Notes: a model not told the origin generated them from the letters alone. A stretch of DNA of 64,000 bases from Neocallimastix lanati (nom. inval.) (GCA_016946835.1 JACVTC010000018.1:126001-190000), one strand, 5' to 3'. Numbered from the stretch's first letter, positions 45,001 through 56,900 are shown. Made by a program: numbers and translations.

Positions 45001-47683
45001 CCAGAAAAATAACCATAATTTAAATAAAGATGTTGAAATTAATTCTAAAATTAATCCTGAAATTAAAAATAAAAATAATTGTGAATTTAAATTGAAATTC
45101 AATTTCAACAATGTTGACAAAAATAATTCTGAAAATAGTTATTTGAATGAGATAAATAGAAATTTAGAAATAATAAATAAAAATTATAATAAAAAGTTTA
45201 GAAATAATACTAAGAATACCAATTTTAATTCTAACATTATTGAAAAATATAAACCAGAAGATCCTGCTTACGCCGCCTCAACTTCCAGCAGGAACAAAGG
45301 AAAAGAAAAAATAACCGAATTTGAAAATTTTGATAAAAATAAAATATTTTTAAATAATGAAAAATCAAGCCAAAATTTACAGAATTTTACAATAAATAAT
45401 AATAATATGAAAAAAAATTTTAATAATAAAAATTTTTCAAAAAATGATGAAAATTTTCAAGAAAATCTATTGGCTGAAGCAAAATCACATTCATATCATA
45501 TCAAAAAATTTTCAAATAATTCAATAATTTCAAATAACACTAATGAATCACATATTACATATGACAACAATAATGATTCACATAAATCTATTAATAATTC
45601 AAATAAATCAATGAATATCAAAAATTTTCCAAAAAATGATCAAAATTTTATTAATAAAAATTTTTTATCGAAAAATAATAAATTAATTCAACAAAATTCA
45701 AAATCCAGCGACTCTATGAAGAAAAACTATAATTTCTCCACTCCTACAATAGATATCAATAATATTCCTTCAGATAATAAAAATACGGTAATGGAAAATC
45801 TTAAAAATATAACTCTTCCATATAATATTAATCAGAATTTACCTTTAATAACCGATTCTTCAACCAACCAAATTTCTCAAAAAACAGACGAAATTTCACC
45901 TACTAATAATAACGAAATAAATAATAAATTTAACAACAATAATATAGTAAACAAAGAAAATTATGCCCACAAATCTCTTATAGATGCATCAAGTGTTATT
46001 GATTTTAATAAAGATGAAATTATGGATGACATTGTAGCCAATACAGAATATGGCAATATCCATAAAAGACCACTTAGTCCAAAATATAAAGAGACTGCAC
46101 CTACTAATATTAGTTCTCGTAGAAAACTAGACCAAATCAACGACATTATTATTGCTTCTATATTTTGTCACATTCCTAATACGTATGAAGAAGCAATAAA
46201 CAGTGAAGACAAAAATAACTGGATTGAGGCTATTAATGATGAACTTAATAATCTTTATTCTAATAATATTATGACTTTTGTTAAAAATGTACCTAAAAAC
46301 AAAAACATCATTACCACAAAATGGGTTTTCAACACTAAACGTGATTCAAATAATAATATTTATAAATATAAAGCTCGTTTAGTTGCTCGTGGATTTAAAC
46401 AAAAATGGGGAATCGATTATGAATTAACTTATTCTCCTACTCTAAACATTGATGGTCTTAAATTAATATTCGCTATTTCTGCTGCTCTTAAGTGGAATAT
46501 TTTCCAGCTAGATATAAAGGCCGCTTACCTTAATGCTCCGCTTGATAAAGATATTTATACTACTATTCCTAAAGGCGATACGCGCTTTGGGCGGGGATAT
46601 TGGAAGCTCAACAAAGCTTTGTATGGCCTTAAGCAATCTGGTAGACAATGGTATAATACCATTAGAAAATTTCTAATAAAAAATAAGTTCATTCAAATTA
46701 AATCCGAACAATGTATTTTCAAATTTACAAAAAATAATATAACAAAATGCATTATCGGCTTATACGTGGACGACATGGTCATCGCTGGAGAAAACGAATA
46801 CATTAAACAAATAATAAATAAAATAAAATCAAAATTTAAAATATCTAAATGTGATCCAATTGAATACATATTAGGAATTGAAGTAAAGAAAGAAAATAAT
46901 TCATATATTATTTCACAGAAAAATTTTATAAATAATATGTTATATAAATTTAATATTGATAATACAAAGAAAAGAAAAACACCATGTACTGGTGATAATA
47001 AAATATCAGAAAACAATAAACCTTTCGATAAAACAATCTACAAAAGCGCAATAGGTTCCTTAATATACCTTTCGAAATGTACTAGACCTGACATAGCTTT
47101 CGCTGTAAATAAAGCTTCAAGAAAATGTGAAAATCCAACTATATCGGATTGGAACAAAATAATAAATATTCTAAAATATATTAATAGTACCAAAGAATTT
47201 AAGATAGAATATAATGGAAAGGGGGAGCTTGTTGCATATACCGACTCTGACTTTGCCGGCTGTTTGGAAGATAGAAAATCTACCTCAGGAGGAATAATAC
47301 TTATGGGAACAAGTCCGATATGCTGGTTGTCCAAGAAACAAACAAGTGTTGCTACGTCTACTGCTGAAGCAGAGTACATAAGCACTTCCGAAAATATAAA
47401 GAAAATATTATGGATTAGAAATATAATAAAAGAAATTTTAAACAAATGGATAACTGTTAAAATCTATACAGATAATCAAGCAAGTAAGAAAATAATGGAG
47501 AACGGAGAAATAAATACAAAATTAAAGCATATAAGTGTAAGATATCATTTCAACAGGGACAATATTGCAAAGAAGAAAGTAAAATTAGAATATATTGATA
47601 CTGAAAACATGCTAGCGGACATATTAACCAAGGACTCAAATGGACCAAAGATACAAAAATTTACAAACAACATTTTTATCTAA
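42041..47683 (+). CDS. copia gag-pol polyprotein, intact
   Basis: 1880 residues in one frame. Gag occupies about 1-310. A CCHC knuckle CHICEVKGHSTRNC is at about 322-335. Protease DTGA is near 455. A GAG-pre-integrase segment (IWHRRLGHYY) follows. Integrase has its acidic triad in HSDISGP (about 651), SDGGKEF (about 715) and NGKAERINRT (about 750). A long Asn-rich linker spans about 900-1370. Reverse transcriptase (KWVFNTKRD, YKARLVARGFKQ, LDIKAAYLNA, LYGLKQSGRQW) has catalytic YVDDM near 1573. RNase H begins AYTDSDFAGC and contains AEAEY and TDNQA. At 1880 residues it is longer than many copia polyproteins, largely through the linker. No frameshift between gag and pol, as usual for copia. 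All catalytic motifs are present. Confidence 0.96.
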   Translation: MQDFNLAKDQRLHGKSNFNEWKFLIDNAAKRQGIKEFMEVDVVGKLNDVGFDYNPNVNDVINKVITKLITKMLPQAPAEPIRNNNAEVNRNNNVDINTQLTNFFGNPLNHIRLVEEAERIDADMILMISKNVDDSVLREISRLNNGFRIMERLKSKYGNSNADMEYWLKRLRSIKARDRNQIIEKLELMKETFDDMEEQHVEITDKEKLKYLYNVLPDDYKNIIQINLNSDPNVYINNLKSFIYAKSYLENWEDNKTIEKDDPMDLDFISRGRRTSNSSKKNEHNNHNNKSSNSKKRGKQNGNQYNNNNKDNSNKDNNNKSYCHICEVKGHSTRNCIYNMKTKSNHNKGRQEKLQVKTTLNDHPKKSLHLISKISDPDSASSYDDNFAFEDARALIEKQEEINIDNKVKFSGLIEYVNDSFIIPKEITIPNKKEELYVNNINYYEENDKTSEWLYDTGAGEHITNDFNLLNNFIHCKIKLRCANGTMCSFEGYGTYECYINGIYLRLDKVLYSKSATKNLISGIELAKIGYRVIIDTDDYTRGRFNLWGPNNVYIGTYYSTNDNQFLVNTYKINKNFEEKDKNIMALNEVDEKSLEIWHRRLGHYYLENINKYLSLHQIKTPKCIECKVAKMARKSHGGKTPKATKILEIIHSDISGPYNSSINNKKYFITFMDEFSRKVWIYTLKSKAEAPELIVEFFKYLNNQFEEYNIKIFKSDGGKEFKNKTVNKYCKENGIEKTYSPPGCPEVNGKAERINRTLRNSAKTLLYWAELSENFWNFAIKQACYIYNLIPHSGNKFLIPNEVFYNKKVELKHLKTFGCVCYYRDDTQHKSKFLPNAKKGVFLGFDDKKYSYIIMDIENNKIHYTNDVEFVEEEPSKHKYETSNYKDSYFSFMKDNNRKDMNPEDNIINEDNNINEDNNINEDNNMNNENNFNGRNILNEENILNENINNERTTNTEHKSNYIKNKHVNNISLNEENQEFDNKDINQKNNHNLNKDVEINSKINPEIKNKNNCEFKLKFNFNNVDKNNSENSYLNEINRNLEIINKNYNKKFRNNTKNTNFNSNIIEKYKPEDPAYAASTSSRNKGKEKITEFENFDKNKIFLNNEKSSQNLQNFTINNNNMKKNFNNKNFSKNDENFQENLLAEAKSHSYHIKKFSNNSIISNNTNESHITYDNNNDSHKSINNSNKSMNIKNFPKNDQNFINKNFLSKNNKLIQQNSKSSDSMKKNYNFSTPTIDINNIPSDNKNTVMENLKNITLPYNINQNLPLITDSSTNQISQKTDEISPTNNNEINNKFNNNNIVNKENYAHKSLIDASSVIDFNKDEIMDDIVANTEYGNIHKRPLSPKYKETAPTNISSRRKLDQINDIIIASIFCHIPNTYEEAINSEDKNNWIEAINDELNNLYSNNIMTFVKNVPKNKNIITTKWVFNTKRDSNNNIYKYKARLVARGFKQKWGIDYELTYSPTLNIDGLKLIFAISAALKWNIFQLDIKAAYLNAPLDKDIYTTIPKGDTRFGRGYWKLNKALYGLKQSGRQWYNTIRKFLIKNKFIQIKSEQCIFKFTKNNITKCIIGLYVDDMVIAGENEYIKQIINKIKSKFKISKCDPIEYILGIEVKKENNSYIISQKNFINNMLYKFNIDNTKKRKTPCTGDNKISENNKPFDKTIYKSAIGSLIYLSKCTRPDIAFAVNKASRKCENPTISDWNKIINILKYINSTKEFKIEYNGKGELVAYTDSDFAGCLEDRKSTSGGIILMGTSPICWLSKKQTSVATSTAEAEYISTSENIKKILWIRNIIKEILNKWITVKIYTDNQASKKIMENGEINTKLKHISVRYHFNRDNIAKKKVKLEYIDTENMLADILTKDSNGPKIQKFTNNIFI

Positions 47684-47694
47684 AAATATTATTT

Positions 47695-47703
47695 GAGGGG
47701 GAG
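47695..47703 (+). other. Polypurine tract of copia element 2
   Basis: GAGGGGGAG immediately precedes the 3' LTR, the expected site for plus-strand priming. Confidence 0.85.
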
Positions 47704-48023
47704 TGTTGACTGCACTCATAATTTAACTATATATTTAATTTATTTATTTATAGTATTTATTTATATTTATGTGTATTTATTTATTTATATTTAATGATTA
47801 CTTAAATGTATTATGATCTATCGTCTTGTATAAATCTATGTTAATTATCTTTTAATATATATTTAATTAATTTTTAATTTATTTTATGTTATGGAAAACG
47901 CATGTAGTAACATGTGACTTTATTACTTATTTAAAGCTGAAAGATAGATCATACACTTATTTCCCTTGTATACCATATTCCATAAGGAATATTATTATAG
48001 ATCTAAATTTAATAAAGCTAACA
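47704..48023 (+). repeat. 3' LTR of copia element 2
   Basis: Same length and termini as the 5' LTR with three substitutions; carries AATAAA at 48011-48016. Confidence 0.95.
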
Positions 48024-48345
48024 ATTATTTATTATTTATTATTTATTATTATTTAATTATTATTATTTAATTATTATTTATTATTTATTATTTAATTATT
48101 ATTATTTAATTATTATTTATTATTTATTATTTATTATTTATTATTTATTATTTATTATTTATTATTTATTATTTATTATTCATTATTTATTATTTATTAT
48201 TTATTATTTATTAAACCAATTTTTTTTATTTATTTATTATTTATTATTTATTATTTATTAAACCAATTTTTTTTATTTATTTATTATTTATTATTTATTA
48301 TTTATTATTATTTATTTATTATTATTTAATTATTATTTAATTATT
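48024..48345. repeat. TATTATT heptanucleotide array, right side of copia insertion
   Basis: Continuation of the array at 41206-41645, interrupted twice by AAACCAATTTTTTTTAT within a short duplicated segment (48215-48275). Confidence 0.85.
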
Positions 48346-49674
48346 TAAATTCTTTTATATGGCAATTCATTAATTATTATATATTCCATTATTTAATTAT
48401 TAAATAAATATAAATATTATTTACTATTAATAATTATTTAATAAAAGTATTAACAAAAAAAAAATTTTTTTTCTATATCTGAAAAGGAAATAAAAAAAAA
48501 GAAAAAAAAATTAAGTGAAGATAAAAAAAAAAAAAAAAACATTCATTCATTATTAATATTTAAAATAAATAAATAAATAAATAAATAAAAACTTTGAAGT
48601 TTTTTTTAAGTTGTCTGTATTAAAGAAAAGTTCTCAAGAATACTTTTATTTTCCTTTTTTTTTTTTTTTATTATTCTTTTTACTGCTATTTTTTGCTTTT
48701 TATTTTGTATATTAATAAAAATAAATAAAATAATAAAAATAGTTCAATATTACTAATTATTTAAGAATTAAATAAACCTTTTATATATTTTATTTTATTT
48801 TAAATATTATTTATTTATTTTTTTATTTTATTTATTTGGTTAAAGTATAATTTAAAAGATCTGGCAAAATCAATAAATTTTTATTATATAGGTAGAAGAC
48901 TTAAACAGCACTCTTCATAAATAATAGATTATAATTTATTATTACTTTTATTTCTATTAGTAAAACAAAAAATAAATAAATAAATAAAAGTCTTTATTTA
49001 TTCCTATTTAAAATTAAAAAATTTGTGTGTTACTAACTTCATTTATAACTAACCTATACTATTTTTCTAAAAATAATAATAATAATAATAATATGAAATA
49101 TAATAAAATAAAAATAATAAATAATAAATATTAATAATAACAAACAAAAGAGATAACTTTAATAGAAAAAAAATTTTTTTTTCTTTTTCTAATTCCTTAT
49201 TTCTTTCCACTAATTAGTACTACTTTAAAAATCTCTAAATAGTTAAATAATATTTTATAGTATCAACCTCAAATACTTATAACTAAAAAAAAGAATTAAG
49301 AATAAAATTAAAAAACTAAAAAAAAAAAAAAAAAAAAACATAAATCCAATATGAAAATGAAATTTAAATGACTTCTTTTTAATTTTATTATATTCGTTTA
49401 AAGTAAAAGTAAAAGTAAAAGTAAAAAAAAAAAAAAAATAAAAAGAAAGGTAAATTTGAAGTTAAAAAAAATAATCTTTTTATGATTATGAAATGGATCT
49501 TCCACTTCTTTCTTTAATTTATTTAATTATTTTATTTATTTAATTATTTTATTTAATTATTTTATTTATTTAATTATTTTATTTAATTATTTTATTTAAA
49601 GAAACATTCCATACAAAATTTTAAAATTTTTAGCCTTTTTTTTTTAAAAAAAAAAAAATAAATATAATATATTA
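48346..49674. other. AT-rich region, no gene recognised
   Basis: Homopolymers and TTTA/TTAAT repeats, including a TTTATTTAATTATTT repeat at 49515-49600. A slightly more complex patch at 48855-48930 has no readable coding sense. Confidence 0.55.
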
Positions 49675-50150
49675 AAAATAATAAATAATAAATAATAAAT
49701 AAATAAATAATTGAGTAATAAATAATAAATAATAAATAATAAATAATAAATAATAAATAATAAATAATAAATAATAAATAATAATTAATATTAAATAATA
49801 AATAATAAATAATAAATAATAAATAATAAATAATAAATAATTAATAATAAATAATAAATAATAAATAATTGAATAATAAATAATAAATAATAAATAATAA
49901 TAAATAATAAATAATAAATAATAAATAATAAATAATAAATAATAACTAATTAAATAAAAAATAATAATTAATAAATAATAAATCATAAATAATAAATAAT
50001 AAATAATAAATAATAAATAATAAATAATAAATAATAAATAATAAATAATAAATAATAAATAATAAATAATAAATAATAAATAATAAATAATAAATAATAA
50101 ATAATAAATAATAAATAATAAATAATAAATATATAAATATATAAATATAT
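49675..50150. repeat. AATAATA heptanucleotide array, reverse complement of the arrays around copia 2
   Basis: About 65 imperfect 7-bp units, complementary to the TATTATT arrays at 41206 and 48024. Reverse-strand reading gives a poly Ile/Tyr/Leu frame that is not a gene. Confidence 0.88.
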
Positions 50151-50800
50151 AAATAATAAATAATAAATAATAAATATATAAATATATAATAATATAATAT
50201 TACATACTTATTTATATATATATTATTTAAATAATATATAATATTTATTTCTATTTAAAATTTATTTCTAAATCTAATTAAAATAGAAAAAGTATTTTTT
50301 TTTTTTTTTTAAATTTTTATTATTTAAATATTAAATATTATTTAAGAAATTAATAATTTCCATATTTTGTTAAGTTTTTTTTTATCAAAAAAAAATTTTT
50401 TTTTTTAATGAATTAAATAAATTTAATTAAATATAATTATAAAATTTTAAAATTACAAAAAAAAAAAAAAAAAATTTTTTTTTATTTTATAAATATTATA
50501 TTCTATAAATAATTTTAATCTATTGACAGATGAGGTGCATTTGGATTTCATTACTATTTAAATTGTTAGTATTTGTGATGAAAAGAATTAAATAATAGAA
50601 AAAATTCATTAAAAGTATTCTATGAATGTAGATTTTATATATCTTCTAAAGAAAAATATTATCTTTTTTTTTTTTTTTAAAAAAAATATATATAAGTGAT
50701 AAATAAAATTGTTTTAAATTATTTAATTAAATAAATAAAAGTTAATTATATTTTCTTTCTTAATAAAAAGAAATTACAATATTGAAGTTATTACTTTAAC

Positions 50801-50841
<41 letters not shown>

Positions 50842-51420
50842 TTATTTTTGCTAATTTGTTATACCATTTTATACTTAATTATATATTCAGAATAAATAAT
50901 AAATGAATATTAAATAATTAGATAATCTAATAGCAATGACCGAAATTTTGCTTCAATATTGCATTATACTTCTAAAATATAATAATATATATATATTAAT
51001 GTTTTTAATTAATATTTTAATTAATGCTTTTATTTATTTTAATTAATGCTTTTATTTATTTTAATTAATACTTTTATTTATTTTAATTAATGCTTTTATT
51101 TATTTTAATTAATGCTTTTATTTATTTTAATTAATGCTTTTATTTATTTTAATTAATGCTTTTATTTATTTTAATTATATTTTAATATGAAATATTTTAA
51201 CATATCAATATATTTTATTTTTTTTATTTATTATTTTATTTATTATTTTTTATATTATTTTATTTTTTTTTATCTGTTATAAATTTTAAGTTAACCGTTT
51301 TTTTTTTTTGAGGGAATAACTTTCTTTGTTTCTAAAAAATAAATAATACGATTTATAAAAAAAAAAAAAAAAAAAAAAAAAATCAACAGTTAATTAAAAA
51401 AATAAGAAAATAAAAAAAAA
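50151..51420. other. Region upstream of the chitin-binding protein gene
   Basis: AT-rich, with an ATT array near 50802-50830 and a tandem minisatellite of about 24 bp (TTTTAATTAATGCTTTTATT, 50998-51180, about seven copies). Poly(A) lies just before the start codon. The region should contain the promoter; no element could be assigned. Confidence 0.6.
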
Positions 51421-53163
51421 ATGTTCATAGATATTATTTTATATATAACTATAATTATAATAACACTAACTTCTTATACTATTGCATCTTCAACTGAAAA
51501 AAAATGTGGAAAGGAACTCTTAGGTATTGTTCATGATTTTAATGCTTTCATCTTTGGTGATTTTACTATGGACTATAACGATGTTCAAGGTAGATTAGCC
51601 GCCCAAGGTGATGTTAATATTGGAAATGGCTACCAAGGTAATTGTTTTCTATTTGATCATAAAAATGGTATGGATAGAAGAAAATGTGACGAATTAAGTA
51701 ATGATGATTTTAAATACGCTATTGTTGCTGGTGGTACTTTTCATTTTGGTGATGGTCAAATATGTAATGGTGGTATTGCTTATGGAAATAAGGATACTTT
51801 TTATTTAAATGAAAAAGTTAAAGTTTCTTTAATTAATTATCACTGCCCAATTGATAATACAGAAATTATCAATTTCGATAAAATTAAAAATGATATTGTT
51901 TCTCTTTCTAATGACCTTAGTAACTTAGAGAGTGACATTGAAGACTGTAATATTGACTTAACTATTGGTAAAAATCAAATTGTAATTAATGGTGATAAAA
52001 TTGTCGCCACTGATTACAGTCTTAAATGTTATATTAACTCAATTGTAGATACAGGGGTTAATCCTAATGATATTACTATTATTGTTAATCTTTCCGGCTC
52101 GGATATTACTTTATCACAGTTTGATTTGGGACGATTAAGTGAATATGCTTCACGTATCATTTGGAATGCACCAAATGCTGAAAAAATCACATTTAATGGT
52201 TTCCGTCTTCAGGGTACTCTACTTGCTCCAAACGCCAAGATTATTGGTGAAACTGGTAATAATATTCAAGGTATTTTGATTGCTAAAGAGGTATATGGTC
52301 CATTAGAAATAGATATTGTACCATTTGAAGGCTGTGTTGAAATCGCTGCCGATGGTAAAGAAGAAGAAGAGAATAAAGAAGAAGAGAATAAAGAAGAAGA
52401 AGAAGAAGAAGAGGATGAAGAAGAAGAAAATGAGGAAGAAGAAGAAGAAGAGGAAGAAGAAGAGAATGAAGAAGAAAATAAAGAAGAAGAAGAAGTAGAA
52501 GAAAATGAAGAAGAAAATAAAGAAGAAGAAGAAGTAGAAGAAAATGAAGAAGAAAATAAAGAAGAAGAAGAAGAAGAAGAAGAAGAAAATGAGGAAGAAG
52601 AAAATGAGAAAGAAAATAAAGAAGAAGAAGAAAGTGAGGAAGAAAATGAAGAAAATGAAGAAGAAGAAGAAGAGAATAAAGAAGAAGAAAATGAAGAAGA
52701 AAATAAAGAAGAAGAAGAAGAAGAGGAAGAGGAAGAAGAAGAAGAAAATGAGGAAGAAGAAAATGAGGAAGAAGAAAATGAGGAAGAAGAAGAAGAAGAA
52801 GAAGAAAATGAGGAAGAAGAGGAAGAAGAAGAAAATGAGAAAGAAAATAAAGAAGAAGAAGAAAATGAGGAAGAAAATGAAGAAAATGAAGAAGAAGAAG
52901 AAAATGAGGAAGAAAATGAAGAAAATGAAGAAGAAGAAGAAAATGAGGAAGAAGAGGAAGAAGAAGAAAATGAGAAAGAAAATGAAGAAAATGAAGAAGA
53001 AGAAGAGAATAAAGAAGAAGAAGAGGAAGAGGAAGAGGAAGAAGAAGAAGAAAATAAAGAAGAAAATAAAGAAGAAGAAGAAGAAGAGGAAGAAAATGAA
53101 GAAGAAGAAAATGAGGAAGAAAATGAAGAAGAAGAAGAAAATAAAGAAGAAGAAGAAGAGAAT

Positions 53164-53195
<32 letters not shown>

Positions 53196-53532
53196 AGAGA
53201 ATGATGAAGAAGAAGAAGAAGAAGAGGAAGAAGAAGAGAATGATGAAGAAGAAAATAAAGAAAAAGAAAATGAGGAAGAAAATGAAGAAGAAGAAGAAAA
53301 TGAAGAAGAAAATAAAGAAGAAGAAGAAGAGAATGAGGAAGAAGAAGAGAATGAAGAAGAAGAAGAAGAAGAAGAAGAGAATGATGAAGGAGAAGAAGAA
53401 GAAGAGGAAGAAGAAGAGAATGATGAAGAAGAAAATAAAGAAAAAGAAAATGAGGAAGAAAATGAAGAAGAAGAAGAAAATGAAGAAGAAAATAAAGAAG
53501 AAGAAGAAGAGAATGAGGAAGAAGAAGAGAAT

Positions 53533-53564
<32 letters not shown>

Positions 53565-53739
53565 AGAGAATGATGAAGGAGAAGAAGAAGAAGAGGAAGA
53601 AGAAGAGAATGATGAAGAAGAAAATAAAGAAAAAGAAAATGAGGAAGAAAATGAAGAAGAAGAAGAAAATGAAGAAGAAAATAAAGAAGAAGAAGAAGAG
53701 AATGAAGAAGAAGAAGAGGAAGAAGAAGAGAATGATGAA

Positions 53740-53771
<32 letters not shown>

Positions 53772-53922
53772 AGAGAATGATGAAGAAGAAAATAAAGAAG
53801 AAGAAAATGAGGAAGAAAATGAAGAAGAAGAAGAAGAAAATGAAGAAGAAAATAAAGAAGAAAATAAAGAAGAAGAAGAAGAAGAGAATGAAGAAGAAGA
53901 GAATGATGAAGAAGAAGAAGAA

Positions 53923-53954
<32 letters not shown>

Positions 53955-56900
53955 AGAGAATGATGAAGAAGAAAATAAAGAAGAAGAAAATGAGGAAGAA
54001 AATGAGGAAGAAAATGAAGAAGAAAATGAAGAAGTAGAAGAAAATGAAGAAGAAAATAAAGAAGAAGAAGAAGAAGAGGAAGAAGAAGAGAATGAAGAAG
54101 AAGAAAATAAAAAAGAAGAAAATGAGGAAGAAAATGAAGAAAATGAAGAAGAAGAAGAGAATAAAGAAGAAGAAAATGAAGAAGAAAATAAAGAAGAAGA
54201 AGAAGAAGAAGAAGAAGAAAATGAGAAAGAAAATAAAGAAGAAGAAGAAAATAAAGAAGAAGAAGAAAATAAAGAAGAAGAAAATGAAGAAGAGGAAGAA
54301 GAAGAGAATGAAGAAGAAGAAAATAAAGAAGAAGAAAATGAGGAAGAAGAAGAAGAAGAAGAGAATGAAGAAGAGGAAGAAAATGAAGAAGAAGAAGAGA
54401 ATAAAGAAGAAGAAAATGAGGAAGAAAATAAAGAAGAAGAAGAAGAAGAAGAAGAGAATGAAGAAGAAGAAGAAAATGAAGAAGAAAATAAAGAAGAAGA
54501 AAATGAGGAAGAAAATGAAGAAGAAGAAGAGAATAAAGAAGAAGAAAATGAAGAAGAAAATGAAGAAGAAAATGAAGAAGAAAATGAAGAAGAAAATAAA
54601 GAAGAAGAAGAAGAAGAAGAAGAAGAGGAAGAGGAAGAGGAAAAAGAGGAAGAAGAAAATGAGGAAGAAGAGGAAGAAGAAGAAAATAGAGAAGAAGAAA
54701 ATGAGGAAGAAGAAAATAGAGAAGAAGAAGAAGAAGAAGAGAATAAAGAAGAAGAAAATGAAGAAGAAAATAAAGAAGAAGAAGAAGAAGAAGAAGAGAA
54801 TGAAGAAAATGAAGAAAATGAAGAAGAAGAAGAAGAAAATGAGGAAGAAAATAAAGAAGAAGAGGAAGAAGAAGAAGAAAATGAGGAAGAAGAAAATGAG
54901 GAAAAAGAAAAAGAAGAAGAAAATAAAGAAGAAGAAGAAGAAGAAGAGAATGAAGAAAAAGAAGAAAATGAAGAAGAAGAAGAAAATGAAGAAGAAGAAG
55001 AAAATGAAGAAGAAGAAGAAAATGAAGAAGAAGAAGAAAATGAAGAAGAAGAAGAAAATGAAGAAGAAGGAGAAGAAAAGAATGAAGAAGAAGAAGAAAA
55101 TGAAGAAGAAGAAGAAAATGAAGAAGAAGAAGAAAATGAAGAAGAAGGAGAAGAAAAGAATGAAGAAGAAGAAGAAAATGAAGAAGAAGGAGAAGAAGAG
55201 GAAGAGGAAGAAAATGAAGAAGAAGAAAATGAGGAAGAAGAAAAAGAAGAAGAAGAAGAAGAAGAGAATGAAGAAGAAGAAAATGAGGAAGAAGAAAAAG
55301 AAGAAGAGAATAAAGAAGAAGAAAATGAAGAAGAAAATAAAGAAGAAGAAGAAAATGAGGAAGAAGGAGAAGAAGAAGAGAATAAGGAAGAAGAAGAAGA
55401 GAATAAGGAAGAAGAAGAAGAAAATGAAGAAGTAGAAGGAAAAAGTAGAGAATTAGAAAATGAAAATGAAGAAGAAGAAAATGAAGAAGAAGGAGAAGAA
55501 GAAAATGAAGAAGAAGAAGAAAATGAAGAAGAAGGAGAAGAAGAGAATGAAGAAGAAGAAGAAGAGAATAAAGAAGAAGAAGAAAATGAAGAAGAAGAAG
55601 AAGAAGAGAATGAAGAAGAAGAAGAAAATGAAGAAGAAGGAGAGGAAGAGAATGAAGAAGAAGAAGAAGAGAATAAAGAAGAAGAAGAAGAGAATAAAGA
55701 AGAAGAAGAAAATGAAGAAGAAGAAGAAGAAGAGAATGAAGAAGAAGAAGAAAATGAAGAAGAAGGAGAGGAAGAGAATGAAGAAGAAGAAGAAGAGAAT
55801 AAAGAAGAAGAAGAAGAGAATAAAGAAGAAGAAGAAAATGAAGAAGAAGGAGAAGAAGAGAATGAAGAAGAAGGAGAAGAAGAGAATGAAGAAGAAGAAG
55901 AAAATGAAGAAGAAGGAGAAGAAAAGAATGAAGAAGAAGAAGAAGAGAATAAAGAAGAAGAAGAAAATGAAGAAGAAGAAGAAGAAGAGAATGAAGAAGA
56001 AGAAGAAAATGAAGAAGAAGGAGAGGAAGAGAATGAAGAAGAAGAAGAAGAGAATGAAGAAGAAGAAGAAGAGAATAAAGAAGAAGAAGAAAATGAAGAA
56101 GAAGGAGAAGAAGAGAATGAAGAAGAAGGAGAAGAAGAAAATGAAGAAGAAGAAGAAAATGAAGAAGAAGGAGAAGAAGAGAATGAAGAAGAAGAAGAAG
56201 AGAATAAAGAAGAAGAAGAAAATGAAGAAGAAGAAGAAGAAGAGAATGAAGAAGAAGAAGAAAATGAAGAAGAAGGAGAGGAAGAGAATGAAGAAGAAGA
56301 AGAAGAGAATGAAGAAGAAGAAGAAGAGAATAAAGAAGAAGAAGAAAATGAAGAAGAAGAAGAAGAAGAGAATGAAGAAGAAGAAGAAAATGAAGAAGAA
56401 GGAGAGGAAGAGAATGAAGAAGAAGAAGAAGAGAATAAAGAAGAAGAAGAAGAGAATAAAGAAGAAGAAGAAAATGAAGAAGAAGGAGAAGAAGAGAATG
56501 AAGAAGAAGGAGAAGAAGAGAATGAAGAAGAAGAAGAAAATGAAGAAGAAGGAGAAGAAAAGAATGAAGAAGAAGAAGAAAATGAAGAAAATGAAGAAGA
56601 TGAAAAAGATGAAAAAGAAGAAGAAGAAGAAGAAAATGGAACTACTACCAGTACTGAAAATGATTTTGGAACTTCAGCTGATATAGTATTTACTGAAAGC
56701 GAGAGTCATATTACCCAAGAAATCACAACTTCAACATCTTCAACAAAATCAGCACCCACAAACACTATTGAAAATGAGAGTGAAAACATTATAAGTATTA
56801 CTGAATCAAGTGAAACTCTTACAAAAACAACTAGTAAATCTTACGATGAAGTAATTACAGACATCCCAACCGAAGACGATAATGATTCTAGTGATGAAGA

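Larger units (their letters stand above)
41646..48023 (+). mobile_element. Complete Ty1/copia LTR retrotransposon 2, apparently intact
   Basis: 6378 bp with 320-bp LTRs (41646-41965 and 47704-48023), primer-binding site, one uninterrupted 1880-codon gag-pol frame, and a polypurine tract beside the 3' LTR. The LTRs differ at three substitutions that I could find (about 99 percent identity), indicating recent insertion. The 5-bp flanks are TTTAT and ATTAT, an imperfect match inside a simple repeat. Confidence 0.96.

Noticed and set aside
42781-47445. Several minus-strand frames inside copia element 2
   Set aside because: Antisense to an intact gag-pol frame with all catalytic motifs; none has a recognisable domain.
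41641-48028. Perfect 5-bp target-site duplication of copia element 2
   Set aside because: The flanks are TTTAT and ATTAT, which match at four of five positions in a simple repeat, so it cannot be claimed as exact.
49672-49986. Minus-strand frame of Ile, Tyr and Leu
   Set aside because: It is the translation of the AATAATA array.
52316-56686. Three long plus-strand frames of Lys, Met and Arg
   Set aside because: They are the +1 shadow of the Glu/Asn repeat of the chitin-binding protein; the purine repeat has no stops in that frame.
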